Origin: CBDBCK01 sp965203345
GTDB taxonomy: Bacteria > Chloroflexota > Dehalococcoidia > Lucifugimonadales > Lucifugimonadaceae
Reading direction: 5' to 3'
Length of the DNA stretch: 64,000 nucleotides
NCBI GenBank assembly: GCA_965203345.1
Contig: CBDBCK010000027.1
Coordinates: forward strand, 124,001-188,000
In this document: piece after piece, positions 43,438-54,200 of the stretch
How positions within the stretch are numbered: position 1 is the first letter of the stretch
Layout of the letters: each line of letters starts with the position of its first letter
Made by a program: the position numbers and the translations under genes
Notes under the pieces: model-generated
Databases searched by the model: none
What the model saw: only the letters and a program-made list of their open reading frames with translations
Told to the model about the DNA's origin: nothing

Positions 43438-43837
43438 GTGGTCTTTACTGGTGTAGCCCTCACCCTAACCCTCTCCCGGGGGGAGAGGGGACTTTGGGTG
43501 AAGTGCTACAGTTAAATAACGTGCCAGACCTTTTCTCATTCAAAACGGTACGACGAGCTCCCAACTTAACAAATTTCCTTCTAGTGCAGGATGGCGAAGG
43601 AAATAGTTCTCTGGACTATGCCAAAGCGAACAAAGACGTGGAAATGATCGCCCTTTTGCAAAGGGCAGTCTCGGATGATCGGTAGATGGTCTTTACTGGT
43701 GTAGCCCTCACCCTTAGTGTAGGATGACGAAGGAAATAGTTCTCTGGACTATGCCAAAGCGAACAAAGACTTGGAAATGATCACCCTTTTGCAAAGGGCA
43801 GTCTCGGACGATCGGTAGGTGGTCTTTACTGGTGTAG
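43333..43837 (+). repeat. Three 124-bp copies of the tyrS 3' end
   Basis: A 124-bp segment covering the last 35 codons of tyrS plus about 19 bp of flank occurs at 43333-43456 (in the gene), 43581-43704 and 43714-43837. Identity is very high with a handful of substitutions. The two downstream copies encode the same ankyrin-like tail in open frame but have no start or SD of their own. Confidence 0.85.
43457..43580. mobile_element. MITE-like palindromic element, truncated copy A
   Basis: It begins with the terminal repeat CCCTCACCCTAACCCTCTCC and matches copy B for about 115 bp, through the shared internal block TCATTCAAAACGGTACGACG. The right-hand terminal repeat is lost where the second tyrS-tail copy begins. 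Confidence 0.65.
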
Positions 43838-43986
43838 CCCTCACCCTAACCCTCTCCCGGGGGGAGAGGGGACTTTAAGGTGAAGTGCTACAGTTAAATA
43901 ACGTGACAGACTTTTTCTCATTCAAAACGGTACGACGAGCTCGCATCTTATTTCCCTCTCCCCCTGGGAGAGGGTTAGGGTGAGGG
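43838..43986. mobile_element. MITE-like palindromic element, complete copy B
   Basis: This 149-bp element has near-perfect terminal inverted repeats of about 33 bp. The left one begins CCCTCACCCTAACCCTCTCC and the right one ends GGTTAGGGTGAGGG; each repeat is itself palindromic (CCCTCTCC...GGAGAGGG). It has no coding capacity. Elements of this base pattern are widespread in environmental genomes. It stands directly after the third tyrS-tail copy. Confidence 0.75.
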
Positions 43987-44060
43987 AAAAGATTACAAAG
44001 ATTACAATGTAAATCGCGATATGCTGCAAAGAGATAGATTGTATTTATTAATCTAAGATA

Positions 44061-44193
44061 AAAAATGTAGTATATTAATTCAGGTATAATGCCCTGCTTA
44101 CTAGGAATTAGTTTGCATCGTACTATAATTGGACAACAAATAAGGATAAAAGTTAAGGCTTTTAAGGAGCTCTCATAGGGAATGGTTCTGTTA
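44061..44193 (+). promoter_or_regulatory. Promoter and leader of the first giant Calx-beta gene
   Basis: The block TGTAGTATATTAATTCAGG followed by TATAAT (44085-44090) is conserved in front of all three giant genes. AAGGAG (44164-44169) and CTCTC follow. At the position where the second giant gene has its ATG, this gene has ATA (44175), so I use the in-frame ATG at 44193. Confidence 0.55.
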
Positions 44194-47100
44194 TGAATTT
44201 TACGCATAAAGGGTTATCGCTGGTCTTGTTTCTGCTTGCCTTGTCAGTAGCATTTGCCCTCTATTTCGCCTTAAACAACCTTCGTGAGCGAGATCCGGTT
44301 GCCGCTCAGGGCTCACCTGTTACCGTGAGCTTTACTGGTGGTAATGCTCGTACCGTTGCTGAGGGGGAAATGGTAACGCTAACCGTGGAATTAAGTGCTG
44401 CTGCTACACAGGCTGTAAATATACCGATAATGATTGAGAACACCGATGGTTCAGATGGCGACTCTCCTGTCATAGAGCAAGATTACACTTTGACCGGCGA
44501 TAACTACGCTTCCAACCTTTTGACCTTTGGAACTGGTGTCATGATTCAGGAGCTTGTTTTTATGGCGCTTGACGACAACGTTGATGATGACGATGAGATA
44601 GTTACTCTGTCCTTCAACGCCCCCCTTCCGACTGGGGTAGGGCTGGGTCCTGGTGATAATACTGTTTCGGTAACCATTACTGATGATCCAGACGACGTTC
44701 CGGCACTATTTCTGGAAGTTGTCTCGGTCGTTCATGCCCATGAAACTGATCGAAGAGGGCGAGCAATTTTAAGCCTGACAGATGTTGATGGCACCAGCAC
44801 GGCCCCTGAGCGCCCGGTACAAATAACGATTACGGTAGGTGATGCGAGCACTGCCAGTCCTGGAGATTATACCTTAATTCCTCCGCTGACCGTAGATTTC
44901 TCTGCGGATTTCACGGACGTTAAGAATGTTTTTGTAGATCCGATGAACGACAACGATGTTGAGTCGACTGAGACGGTAGTACTCATCTTTAGTTTTGATG
45001 ATCCCAGAATTACCAGCAGGATACCTGTAAATGGAATCACTATAAATATTGAGGACAACGACGCTCCTCCCCCTCCCTCCATTCCCCCCATAGACGTCTA
45101 TTTTGAAAGTGCTTCAGGCGGCATTACCAACGTTGATGAAGGTCAGGAACTAGAGATAGCGACAATAAATCTGGAGAGGGATCCTATGCGGACTGTGGCT
45201 ATAGATATAGGTACAGCAGGCATTCCCGGATCTGACTCCGGGAATACCGGGCAGGACGTCGTTCAGATTGGGACGGACTACACTATAACACCGACTATGG
45301 TAGTCTTCAGTCCCGGTGAGACTAGCAAGCCTCTGAGTTTTATGGCGATTGACGACAGTTTTGACGACGATGGAGAGTCGGTTGAGATCAGCTTCATGAA
45401 TCTTCCGGAAGGTATAACGCGAACCGCGGCGAGAGAAGATACCCTTACGGTGAACATAGTAGACGATGACGACCCTGCCGTGACCCTGAGCTTCTCTGCA
45501 CCTACCTACGATGCGACGGAAGGTCGTGCCGGGGCAACTGTAGCGGTAACGGCGGACGTTGTGCCTGAACGAGAAATTGATATAGTTGTAACGCCGTCTG
45601 GCGACGTGAGCGACTTCCAGGTGGATGGCAGACCGTTATCGGCTACCCCAATATCGGGGTCTATAGCTGCAGACCAGAGAACGTTTATGTTTACGTTAGA
45701 GGCGATTGACGACTCCATAGACGATGACGGCAATAGTGTAAATCTGGCTTTGAGTTCACCTACCTTCGGCGTATCTACTGGTTCGCCGGATAATGCCGCC
45801 GTTAATATCATTGATGATGACGTAATTGTCCCCGTAGTCGTCTCTTTTGAAGTGCCTTCAAGTGGCAGTTACACCGTTGAGGAAGGTGCAGTACAGGAAA
45901 TAACGATAAACCTGGATCAAGATCCTATGCGGACTGTGGCTATAAATATAGGTATGTCAGGCATGCGTGGATCTGACTACATGAATGCCGGGCAGGGCCT
46001 CGTTGAGATTGGGACGGATTACACTATAACACCGACTACGGTAATCTTCACTCCCGGTGAGACTAGCAAGACCGTGGTGTTTATGGCGATTGACGACAGT
46101 TTTGACGACGATGGGGAGGCAGTAGAGCTCAGCTTCGCGGATCCGCTTCAGGAAGGTGTAACGCGAGCCGAAGTGGGGAGTGGCGATACCTTTACTGTGA
46201 ATATTCAAGACAACGATAGACCTGATGATCTGACCGTGCAGTTTGAAAGGGCGATCTACGAAGTGGATGAAGGCAGCTCTGAAGACATAGTATTAACTCT
46301 CAGTGAGTTCCCCGACAGTGTTATATGCGTACCCATAACGATAACTGGTCAAGGCGGAGGCTCCCCTGATGATTTGACTATCGCGGTTTCGAGTGACTAC
46401 TGCCGTGATGATGATAACGTTGAGTTCAGCGCCGATGTCGTCGTTGAGTTCAGCGCCAATGAGGTTGAGAAGAGTTTCACCGTTAGTGCAAACCCGGACG
46501 ACGTTGACGATAACGACGAGTCAGCTCTGTTTGGCTTTGGCGATCTTACCGTTGTGCCGGGTCTATCCGCCGGTGCTCAGGACAGCGCAGTCTTGCACAT
46601 AGGCGACACCGATCACCGTGTATCTTTTGGTGCCAGCTCTTATACGGTAGCGGAGGCGGAAGGCGGGGATACGATGCTAACGGTAACCGTGGAGTTGGAT
46701 AACGCTCCCGGACGGATTGTGACTATATCCATAGTTGTAACTCCGGACCGGGACACAGACGTTATTGTTGGAGATACTTCTGATACGCTTATAAGATTAT
46801 TTTTCGATCGTTCGGAGACAAGCAAGAACGTTCTCGTAAGGGTGCAGGAAGAAACAGACGACTTTACCGACCAGTCGGTTACCTTGAGCTTATTAAGCGA
46901 AAACCAACCTGACGAAGTGGTGATAGTGGATCCAGGAACGGCTGAGGTGAGGTTCCTGGACAAGGATCTTAAGAACCTTCTTCTCCCGCTTCTCCCGGCG
47001 GATACGGATCCATCGGGCGGCGATCTTGTGGAGGGTGTAGCTCGTCCTCAACTGGTATTGTTGGGAGACATTCCGCCCGTGAATGATGACGGAGCACAGA

Positions 47101-47660
47101 GCAACGCGCATAAGTTGGCTCGCGGTACGGTCTCTTTTGTTATGTGGCCCAACCTTAGGGAGGCTAGTCGTGGTCAGGAGGGCGGTCTGCCTGTTGAACC
47201 GTTCGGCGTAGATTTTGCTGACGGCACTCTTTGGGATATTACCCCTCAGGACGCTGACGGCGAGGAAATTACAGGCACCTTTGAGGTGCCCGTGAGGGTA
47301 TGTGTTCCTGTAACCGAGGATGCAAGGAGCGGTTCTGGTGGGAGTCTCTCATCTTTGAGGATGTACAGGTATGATCCGGACAAAGGCGGCACCCGATGGG
47401 AGTTGGTGGAGGATACAGAGCTCTCTCAATCAGGGGACGGGATTTGTGTAGACGTTATGGAATTTTCGTTCTTTGTTCTGGGCTTTAGTGAGCCTGAGGA
47501 GGAGAGCAGCAGCCGTTCGAGACTTCTTCCCCCTACAGGCGGTATTGCTCTTTCGTATGGCTGGCTGTTCGGGCTGTTCTCATTGGGAGCTGTTCTTGTA
47601 TTGAGTGGCGGAATGTGGCTCGCGGTGAGCAGGCGTTGGGCGTTTTCCTCATCCCGTTAG
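44193..47660 (+). CDS. Giant Calx-beta surface protein 1 with LPPTG sorting signal
   Basis: The 1155-residue secreted protein has an N-terminal signal or anchor (LSLVLFLLALSVAFALYFAL), about seven Calx-beta modules and a C-terminal domain. The modules recur every 100-130 residues, with openings such as VSFEVPSSGSYTVEEG and acidic calcium-site loops (AIDDSFDDDGE). After the C-terminal domain come LPPTG (47526-47540), a hydrophobic helix and VSRRWAF, a textbook sortase signal. Calx-beta modules bind calcium and occur in adhesins and matrix proteins. Module 3 is nearly identical in DNA to a module of the next gene. An adhesin or surface-layer role is inference. Confidence 0.85.
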   Translation: MNFTHKGLSLVLFLLALSVAFALYFALNNLRERDPVAAQGSPVTVSFTGGNARTVAEGEMVTLTVELSAAATQAVNIPIMIENTDGSDGDSPVIEQDYTLTGDNYASNLLTFGTGVMIQELVFMALDDNVDDDDEIVTLSFNAPLPTGVGLGPGDNTVSVTITDDPDDVPALFLEVVSVVHAHETDRRGRAILSLTDVDGTSTAPERPVQITITVGDASTASPGDYTLIPPLTVDFSADFTDVKNVFVDPMNDNDVESTETVVLIFSFDDPRITSRIPVNGITINIEDNDAPPPPSIPPIDVYFESASGGITNVDEGQELEIATINLERDPMRTVAIDIGTAGIPGSDSGNTGQDVVQIGTDYTITPTMVVFSPGETSKPLSFMAIDDSFDDDGESVEISFMNLPEGITRTAAREDTLTVNIVDDDDPAVTLSFSAPTYDATEGRAGATVAVTADVVPEREIDIVVTPSGDVSDFQVDGRPLSATPISGSIAADQRTFMFTLEAIDDSIDDDGNSVNLALSSPTFGVSTGSPDNAAVNIIDDDVIVPVVVSFEVPSSGSYTVEEGAVQEITINLDQDPMRTVAINIGMSGMRGSDYMNAGQGLVEIGTDYTITPTTVIFTPGETSKTVVFMAIDDSFDDDGEAVELSFADPLQEGVTRAEVGSGDTFTVNIQDNDRPDDLTVQFERAIYEVDEGSSEDIVLTLSEFPDSVICVPITITGQGGGSPDDLTIAVSSDYCRDDDNVEFSADVVVEFSANEVEKSFTVSANPDDVDDNDESALFGFGDLTVVPGLSAGAQDSAVLHIGDTDHRVSFGASSYTVAEAEGGDTMLTVTVELDNAPGRIVTISIVVTPDRDTDVIVGDTSDTLIRLFFDRSETSKNVLVRVQEETDDFTDQSVTLSLLSENQPDEVVIVDPGTAEVRFLDKDLKNLLLPLLPADTDPSGGDLVEGVARPQLVLLGDIPPVNDDGAQSNAHKLARGTVSFVMWPNLREASRGQEGGLPVEPFGVDFADGTLWDITPQDADGEEITGTFEVPVRVCVPVTEDARSGSGGSLSSLRMYRYDPDKGGTRWELVEDTELSQSGDGICVDVMEFSFFVLGFSEPEEESSSRSRLLPPTGGIALSYGWLFGLFSLGAVLVLSGGMWLAVSRRWAFSSSR

Positions 47661-47893
47661 GATTTACGCAGAGGTAGCTCTTACGCCGTTAGCTCTCATC
47701 TCTGACCCTGATTCTGTTAGGGATTACGCTGTTAGTGCTGATCCTAGCCCTGATTCTGTTAGTGCTGAACCCGTTAGTCCTCACCTCTGACCCTGATTTT
47801 GTTGGTGCTGAACCTAGCCCTGATTCCGTTAGTTCTCATCTCTGACCCTGATTCTGTTAGGGCTTACGCTGTTAGTGCTCACCTCCGGTTTTT
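47661..47893. repeat. Degenerate tandem repeat downstream of Calx-beta gene 1
   Basis: Short motifs such as CTGATTCTGTTAG and GTTAGTGCTGA recur through 47691-47885. A 45-bp segment beginning CTCATCTCTGACCC is repeated almost exactly 140 bp later (47695 and 47835). The stretch has no coding frame of note and leads straight into the MITE-like copy C. Confidence 0.6.
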
Positions 47894-48040
47894 CCCTCAC
47901 CCTAGCCCTCTCCCAGAGGGAGAGGGGATTTGGTTGAAGTGTTACAGCTAGATGAGGTACTAAAATTTTTTTCATTCAAAACAGTACAACGAGCCTCCAA
48001 AAAACTTCCCTCTCCCCCTGGGAGAGGGCTAGGGTGAGGG
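47894..48040. mobile_element. MITE-like palindromic element, complete copy C
   Basis: This 147-bp element has the same terminal inverted repeats as copy B (CCCTCACCCTAGCCCTCTCC at the left, GGGCTAGGGTGAGGG at the right) and the same internal TCATTCAAAAC block, with more substitutions. It occupies the same place relative to the next giant gene as copy B does to the first, so element, promoter and gene start may have been duplicated together. Confidence 0.75.
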
Positions 48041-48117
48041 CTAAACGGGATGAGGGAAAAGGTTACAACGTAAATCGCGTTTTACTGAAAACAGGTAGAT
48101 TGCATTAGTGAGATAAA

Positions 48118-48230
48118 AGGTATAGTATATTACTCAGGTATATTATTGTGCTCACTAGGGACTAGTTTGTATTGTACTGTAGGTGGGTATCAAACATAAG
48201 GATAAAAGTTAAGGCTTTAAGGAGCTCTCA
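48118..48230 (+). promoter_or_regulatory. Promoter and leader of the second giant Calx-beta gene
   Basis: TATAGTATATTACTCAGG followed by TATATT (48139-48144) matches the block before gene 1. The leader continues with ACATAAGGATAAAAGTTAAG, shared with gene 1, and a consensus SD AAGGAG (48219-48224) five bases before ATG 48230. Confidence 0.55.
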
Positions 48231-51200
48231 TGGGGAATGGTTCTGTTATGAATTTTACGTATAAGAGGTTATCTCTGGTTTTGCTTCTGATTGCCTTGTC
48301 AGTAGCATTTGCCCTCTATTTCGCCTTAAACAACCTTCGTGAGCGAGATCCGGTTGCCGCTCAAGGCTCACCTGCTGAAGTGAGCTTTAGTGCTGTTGCT
48401 TCTACTACCGTTGCTGAGGGGGAGCCTCTAACGCTAGCCGTGGGATTAAGTTCTGCTCCTGTAGCGTCTGTAGATATACCGATAATGATTGAGAACACCG
48501 CTGGTTCAGATGGCGCCTCTCCTGTCATAGATCAAGATTACACCTTGACCGGCGATAACTACGCTGCCGGAGTTTTGAGATTTCCAGCTGGTTCCCAGAG
48601 TCAGGATCTTGTTTTTACGGCGCTTAACGACGATGACGATGATGACGATGAGGTAGTTACTCTGGGCTTTGGCACCCTTCCGTCTGGTGTAAATATGGCT
48701 TCTAGTAGTGTTAGTGTTTCGTTAACCATTGGTGATGATCCAGACGACGTTCCGTTTCTAACTCTGGTAAATAGAACCGAGGTATTTCCGGCCATGGAAG
48801 GTGGAGACAACGGGCTAACAGATGTAGAGCTGGCAGTTAATGGCACCCCAACGCCCCCCGAGCGCCTGGTACGAATAACGGTTATGGCAAGTGCTGATAG
48901 CACTGCCAGTTCTGCAGATTATAGCTTTGAGACGACGAACTTAGAGTGGCCTGCGGATTTCGCGGGCTTTCGGGATATTCGTGTATTTCCGGTGAACGAC
49001 AACGAGCATGAGCCGACTGAGACGGTAATACTCGTCTTTAGCACTGATGATCCCAGAATTGATCTCACAAGTCTAAATGATGAATTTCGAATCTTTATAC
49101 CTATTGAGGACAACGACCCTCCTCCCCCTCCCGACCCTGAAGCCGTAGATATCTATTTTGAAAGTGCTTCAGGCGGCGTTATCGAAGTTGAGGAAGGTCA
49201 GGAACTAGAGATAGCGACGATAAACCTGGAGAGGGATCCTATGCGGACTGTGGCTATAGATATAGGTACAGCAGGCATTCCCGGATCTGACTCCGGGAAT
49301 CCCGGGCAGGACGTCGTTGAGATGGGGACGGATTACACCATAACACCGACTACGGTAGTCTTCACTCCCGGTGAGACTAGCAAGCCTCTGAGTTTTACGG
49401 CGATTGACGACAGTTTTGACGATGATGGAGAGTCGGTTGAGATCAGCTTCATGAATCTTCCGAGAGGTATAACGCTAACTGAAGCGAGAGCAGATACCCT
49501 TACGGTGAACATATTAGACAATGACGACCCTGGAGTGACCTTAACGCCTGTAGTTGTCTCTTTTGAAGTGCCCTCATCTGGCAGTTACACCGTTCCGGAA
49601 AATGTTTCACAGACGATAACGGTAAATCTGGATCGAGATCCTATGCGGTCTGTGGCGATAAATATAGCTGCAGTAGGCATTCCCGGACCTGACGGGGACA
49701 CCGTTGAGGCAGGGGCGGATTACTTCATATTGCCGACGCCGACTATCTTAAACTTTGAATCTGGTGAGACTAGCAAGACTTTTTCATTTAATACGCGTGA
49801 GGACGACGTTGACGACGATGGAGAGGTGGTGGTGTTCAGCTTCATGGATCCGCTTCCGGCAGGTGTAACGCGAGCCGGAGCGGGGAGCGGTGCTACCCTT
49901 GCGGTGAACATACAAGACGATGATTACCCTGAGATAATCCTGAGCTTCTCTGCAGCTGCCTATGAGGTGACGGAAGGTGGTGCTGGTGCAACTATAGTGG
50001 TAGAATCGGACGTTTTGCCTGAACGAGAAATTGATATAGTTGTAACGCCGTCTTCTGGCAGTGTGGGCGACGTTCGGAGGGGTGGCACACCGTTATTGGG
50101 CACCCCAATATCGGGGTCTATAGCTGCAGACCAGAGAACGTTCACGTTTGAACTAGAGGCGGTTAACGACGACGAAGATGACGACGGCGAGAGTGTAAGT
50201 CTGGCTTTGGATTCACCTACCACCGGCGTATCTGTTTTTTCACCGAATGCCACCGTTAATATCATTGATAATGATGATCCTTCGGACTTTCCTGAATTAA
50301 TAATTAGTCCTTTCCCGGCTATTGGTTTAGTCACTGAAGGTGATGATAGGCAAGCGGAAATAAATGTTCGTTTAGTAGCTGGTGATGGTACTCCCACTGC
50401 TCCCGAGCGCGTGGTAACGCTTGCGGTTGCGGCACATTCAAGTAGCACTGCCAGTCCTGATGACTATGAGTTATCTACGACGGTACTAGAGTTCTCCGCG
50501 GGGAACCCGGGCCCTGTGAGCGTATTTATAACGGCGGTGGACGACGAGGTTGTTGAGGGAACCGAGATACTGGTACTGGGCTTTACTAGTATTGATCCCC
50601 GGATAAACGTAGGTTCTGCTACTCAAAGTAGAGAAAACATAAACATTTTTGACGATGATAGCGCAATGGTGTTTTTTGATGTGTCTACATCTGCGGTTAC
50701 CACTGGTGAAGACTCTTCGGTAAATATACCGGTGATGGTAGATTCTACTCTTAGAACGGATTTAGCTATACCGATAACCGTTACAACAAGCCCTGGTTCA
50801 GATGGAGAGGCTCCTACCGAAGGGGATGAAGGGGATTATACCTTGACTGGCAGTAACTACGACCCTGAATCTGGTGAGTTGGTCATTATAGCTGGCGAAA
50901 CAGGTTCAACGATTGTTTTTACGGCGAACGGTGATGACGATGACGATGATGACGAGATAGTTACCCTGAGACTCGGCAGCCCTTCTTTAAGCACTAATAC
51001 GGGGGAGATGGTGGAGGTGTCTCGTGCTATTGAGAGTGTTCAGATAACTATTGAGGATGATCCAGCCGACGTTCCAGAAATACTCCTGGGTGCTTCCATT
51101 GAATCTACCCGGATAGCGGAAGGCGCCGAAACGAGAGTAGATATATCCCTGACAGATAGCGATGGCAATAACATTGACCCCGAGCGCGCTGTAACGGTAA

Positions 51201-54200
51201 TGGTTACGGCAGGTACAAGTACCACTGCCCAGCCTGAAGACTATAGCCTGTCAGTAGATATGTTAACTTTCCCCCCGGGGTCCGTTGACAGCCAGTCATT
51301 AATTTTAACGGCGACGTCCGACGGCGATGATGAGGAACCTGAGATGGTGGTACTGAGTGCCAGTACTACTGATGTCGGGGTTACAAATTCTCCATTACTC
51401 CTGGACCCTGTAACTATTACTGTGCCCCTTAGGCCTGTAGTTGTCTCTTTTGAAGTGCCTTTAAGTGGCAGTTACACCGTTGGGGAAAATGCGGCACAGA
51501 CGATAACGGTAAATCTGGATCAAGATCCTATGCGGTCTGTGGCGATAGATATAGTTGCAACAGGCATTCCCGGATCTGACTCTGCTAATTCTGGGCAGGA
51601 CGTCGTTGACGCGGGGGTGGATTACTCCATAACTCCGACTACCTTAAACTTTGACGTTGGTGAGACTGTCAAGACTTTTTCATTTATGGCGCTTGACGAC
51701 ACCATTGACGATGATGGAGAGATGGTGGAGCTCAGCTTTTCGGATTCCCTTCCTGAAGGTGTAACGCGAGCCGAAGTGGGGAGTGGCGATACCCTTACCG
51801 TGAACATAGAAGACGATGACTACCCTGACGTGACCTTGATGTTCTCTGCAGCTACCTACAATGTGACGGAAGGTGGCGCTGGTGCAACTATAGTGGTAGA
51901 AGCGGACGTTTTGCCTGAACGGGCACTTAGTATAGCTGTAACGCCGACTGGCGCTCTGGGCGACGTCCAGATGGACGACACAGCGTTATCGCCTACCCCG
52001 ATATTGGGTTCTATAGCTGCAGACCAGAGAACGTTCACGTTTGATTTAGAGGCGGTTGACGACACCGTAGACGATGACAACGAGAGTGTAAGTCTGACCT
52101 TGAGTTCATCTACTACTGCCGGCGTATCTATTGGTTCGCCGGGTAACGCCGTCGTTAATATCATTGATGATGAAGGCACCATTGTACCCGTAGAGGTGTT
52201 CTTCTCTGCTCCTACTACTCTTGAGGTTGCGGAGGGGGAGTCCGGGATGGTAACCGTGACATTAAATGCAGATCCCGAAAGGACGGTAGTTATACCGATA
52301 GCCATTACGGGAGGAGCTGGTCGAGATGGAGAGGCTCCTACCGAAGGGGCAACAGCGCCCGGGGATTACACCTTGTCCCACGCTGACTATAACTCTGGGA
52401 CTGGTGATTTGACCTTTAGCTCTGGCGAGACCAGCAAGACACTGACTTTTGCAGCGACCGACGATGAGGCGGACGACGACGCCGAGGTAGTTACCCTGGG
52501 CTTTGCTACTCTTCCCAGCGGCGTAACGGCGTCGGGTAGTAATGACATTAGTGCGACTATAACGATAGAAGACGATGATGACCCTGCCGTAACCCTGAGC
52601 TTCTCTGCAGCTACCTACGATGTGACGGAAGGTGGTGCTGGTGCAACTGTAGTGGTAGAAGCGGACGTTGTGCCTGAACGAACACTTGCTATAGTTGTAA
52701 CGCCGACTGGCGCTCTGGGCGACGTCCAGATGGATGGCACGGCGTTATCGTCTACCCCAATATTGGGTTTTATACCTCCAGATCAAACAACGTTCATGTT
52801 TGAGTTACAGGCGTTTGACGACGAAGACGACGATGACGGCGAGAGTGTAAACCTGGCCTTGAGTTCACCTACCTCCGGCGTATCTATTGGTTCGCCGGGT
52901 AACGCCGTCGTTAATATCATTGATGATGAAGCCTCTATTGTACCTGTAGATGTGTTCTTCTCTTTTCCTACTTCTATTAATGTTGCGGAGGGGGAGTCCG
53001 GGATGGTAACTGTAACATTAAGTGCTGATCCTGAAAGGGAGGTAGTTATACCGATAGACATTGCGGAATCCTCTGGTCGAGATGGAGATGCTCCTACCGA
53101 AGGGGGAACAGCGCCCGGGGATTACACCTTGTCCCACGCTGACTATAACTCTGGGACTGGTGGTTTGACCTTTAGAGCTGGTGAGACCAGTAAGGAACTG
53201 ACTTTTACAGCGACCGCGGATGACGTGGACGACGATGCCGAGGTAGTTATCCTGGGCTTTGGCAGTTCTCTTCCCGACGGCGTAACGGCGTCGGGTGTCG
53301 GTAATCCTCTTAATGTGGCTGTAACGATAACCGACGATGATGACCCCGTAGTTACCTTGGGCTTCTCTGCAGCTACCTACACTGTGGAGGAAGGTGGCAC
53401 CGTTGCAATAGGAGTAACCCTGAGTACTGACCCTGAGCGTTCATTGGTTATACCGTTGGTATACCAACCCGGACGACAGGGGAGCGACTTGAGCGCTGCT
53501 GGTTCTTCTGATTATACCGCTCCTGCATCTCTAATGGTCATGAGTGGCGAACTCTCATATTCTTTCATTGTAGATGGGCTAACTGACGGGGTTGACGATG
53601 ATGGTGAGAGTGTGAATGTGAGATTTGCTACTGCCAGTGCCAGCTTCCCTCCCGGGGTTCAGGTTGCTACTGCCAGTGCTATGGCTGTCGTAATGATAGA
53701 AGACGAAGACTATCCTGACGTTACCCTGAGCTTCTCTCAACCTACCTATGACGTGACGGAAGGTGCTGCTGCGCCTATAGTGGTAGAAGCGGACGTTGTG
53801 CCTGAACGGGCACTTGCTATAGTTGTAACGCCGTCTGGCGATGTGAGCGACGTCCGGGTGGATGGCACACCGTTATCGACTACCCCAATATCGGGGACTA
53901 TACCTGCAGACCAAACAACGTTCACGTTTGATTTAGAGGCGATTGACGACACCGTAGACGATGACGACGAGAGTGTAAATCTGGCTTTGAGTTTGAGTTC
54001 ACCTACCTCCGGCGTATCTATTGTTTCGCCGACTAATGCCATCATTAGTATCATTGATAATGACTTCCCTGAAATACAGGTGTTCTTCTTTCAAAGTGGT
54101 CCTATTGACATTGGTGAGGGAAATTCTACTTTCGTAAATGTGCGATTAAGTGCTGTCCCCGAAAGGCAGATAGATATACCGATAATCATTATGGGAGAAG

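Noticed and set aside
43494..43685. 63-codon open frame after tyrS
   Set aside because: Its second half is the duplicated tyrS tail and its first half is the MITE-like element; it has no independent start signal.
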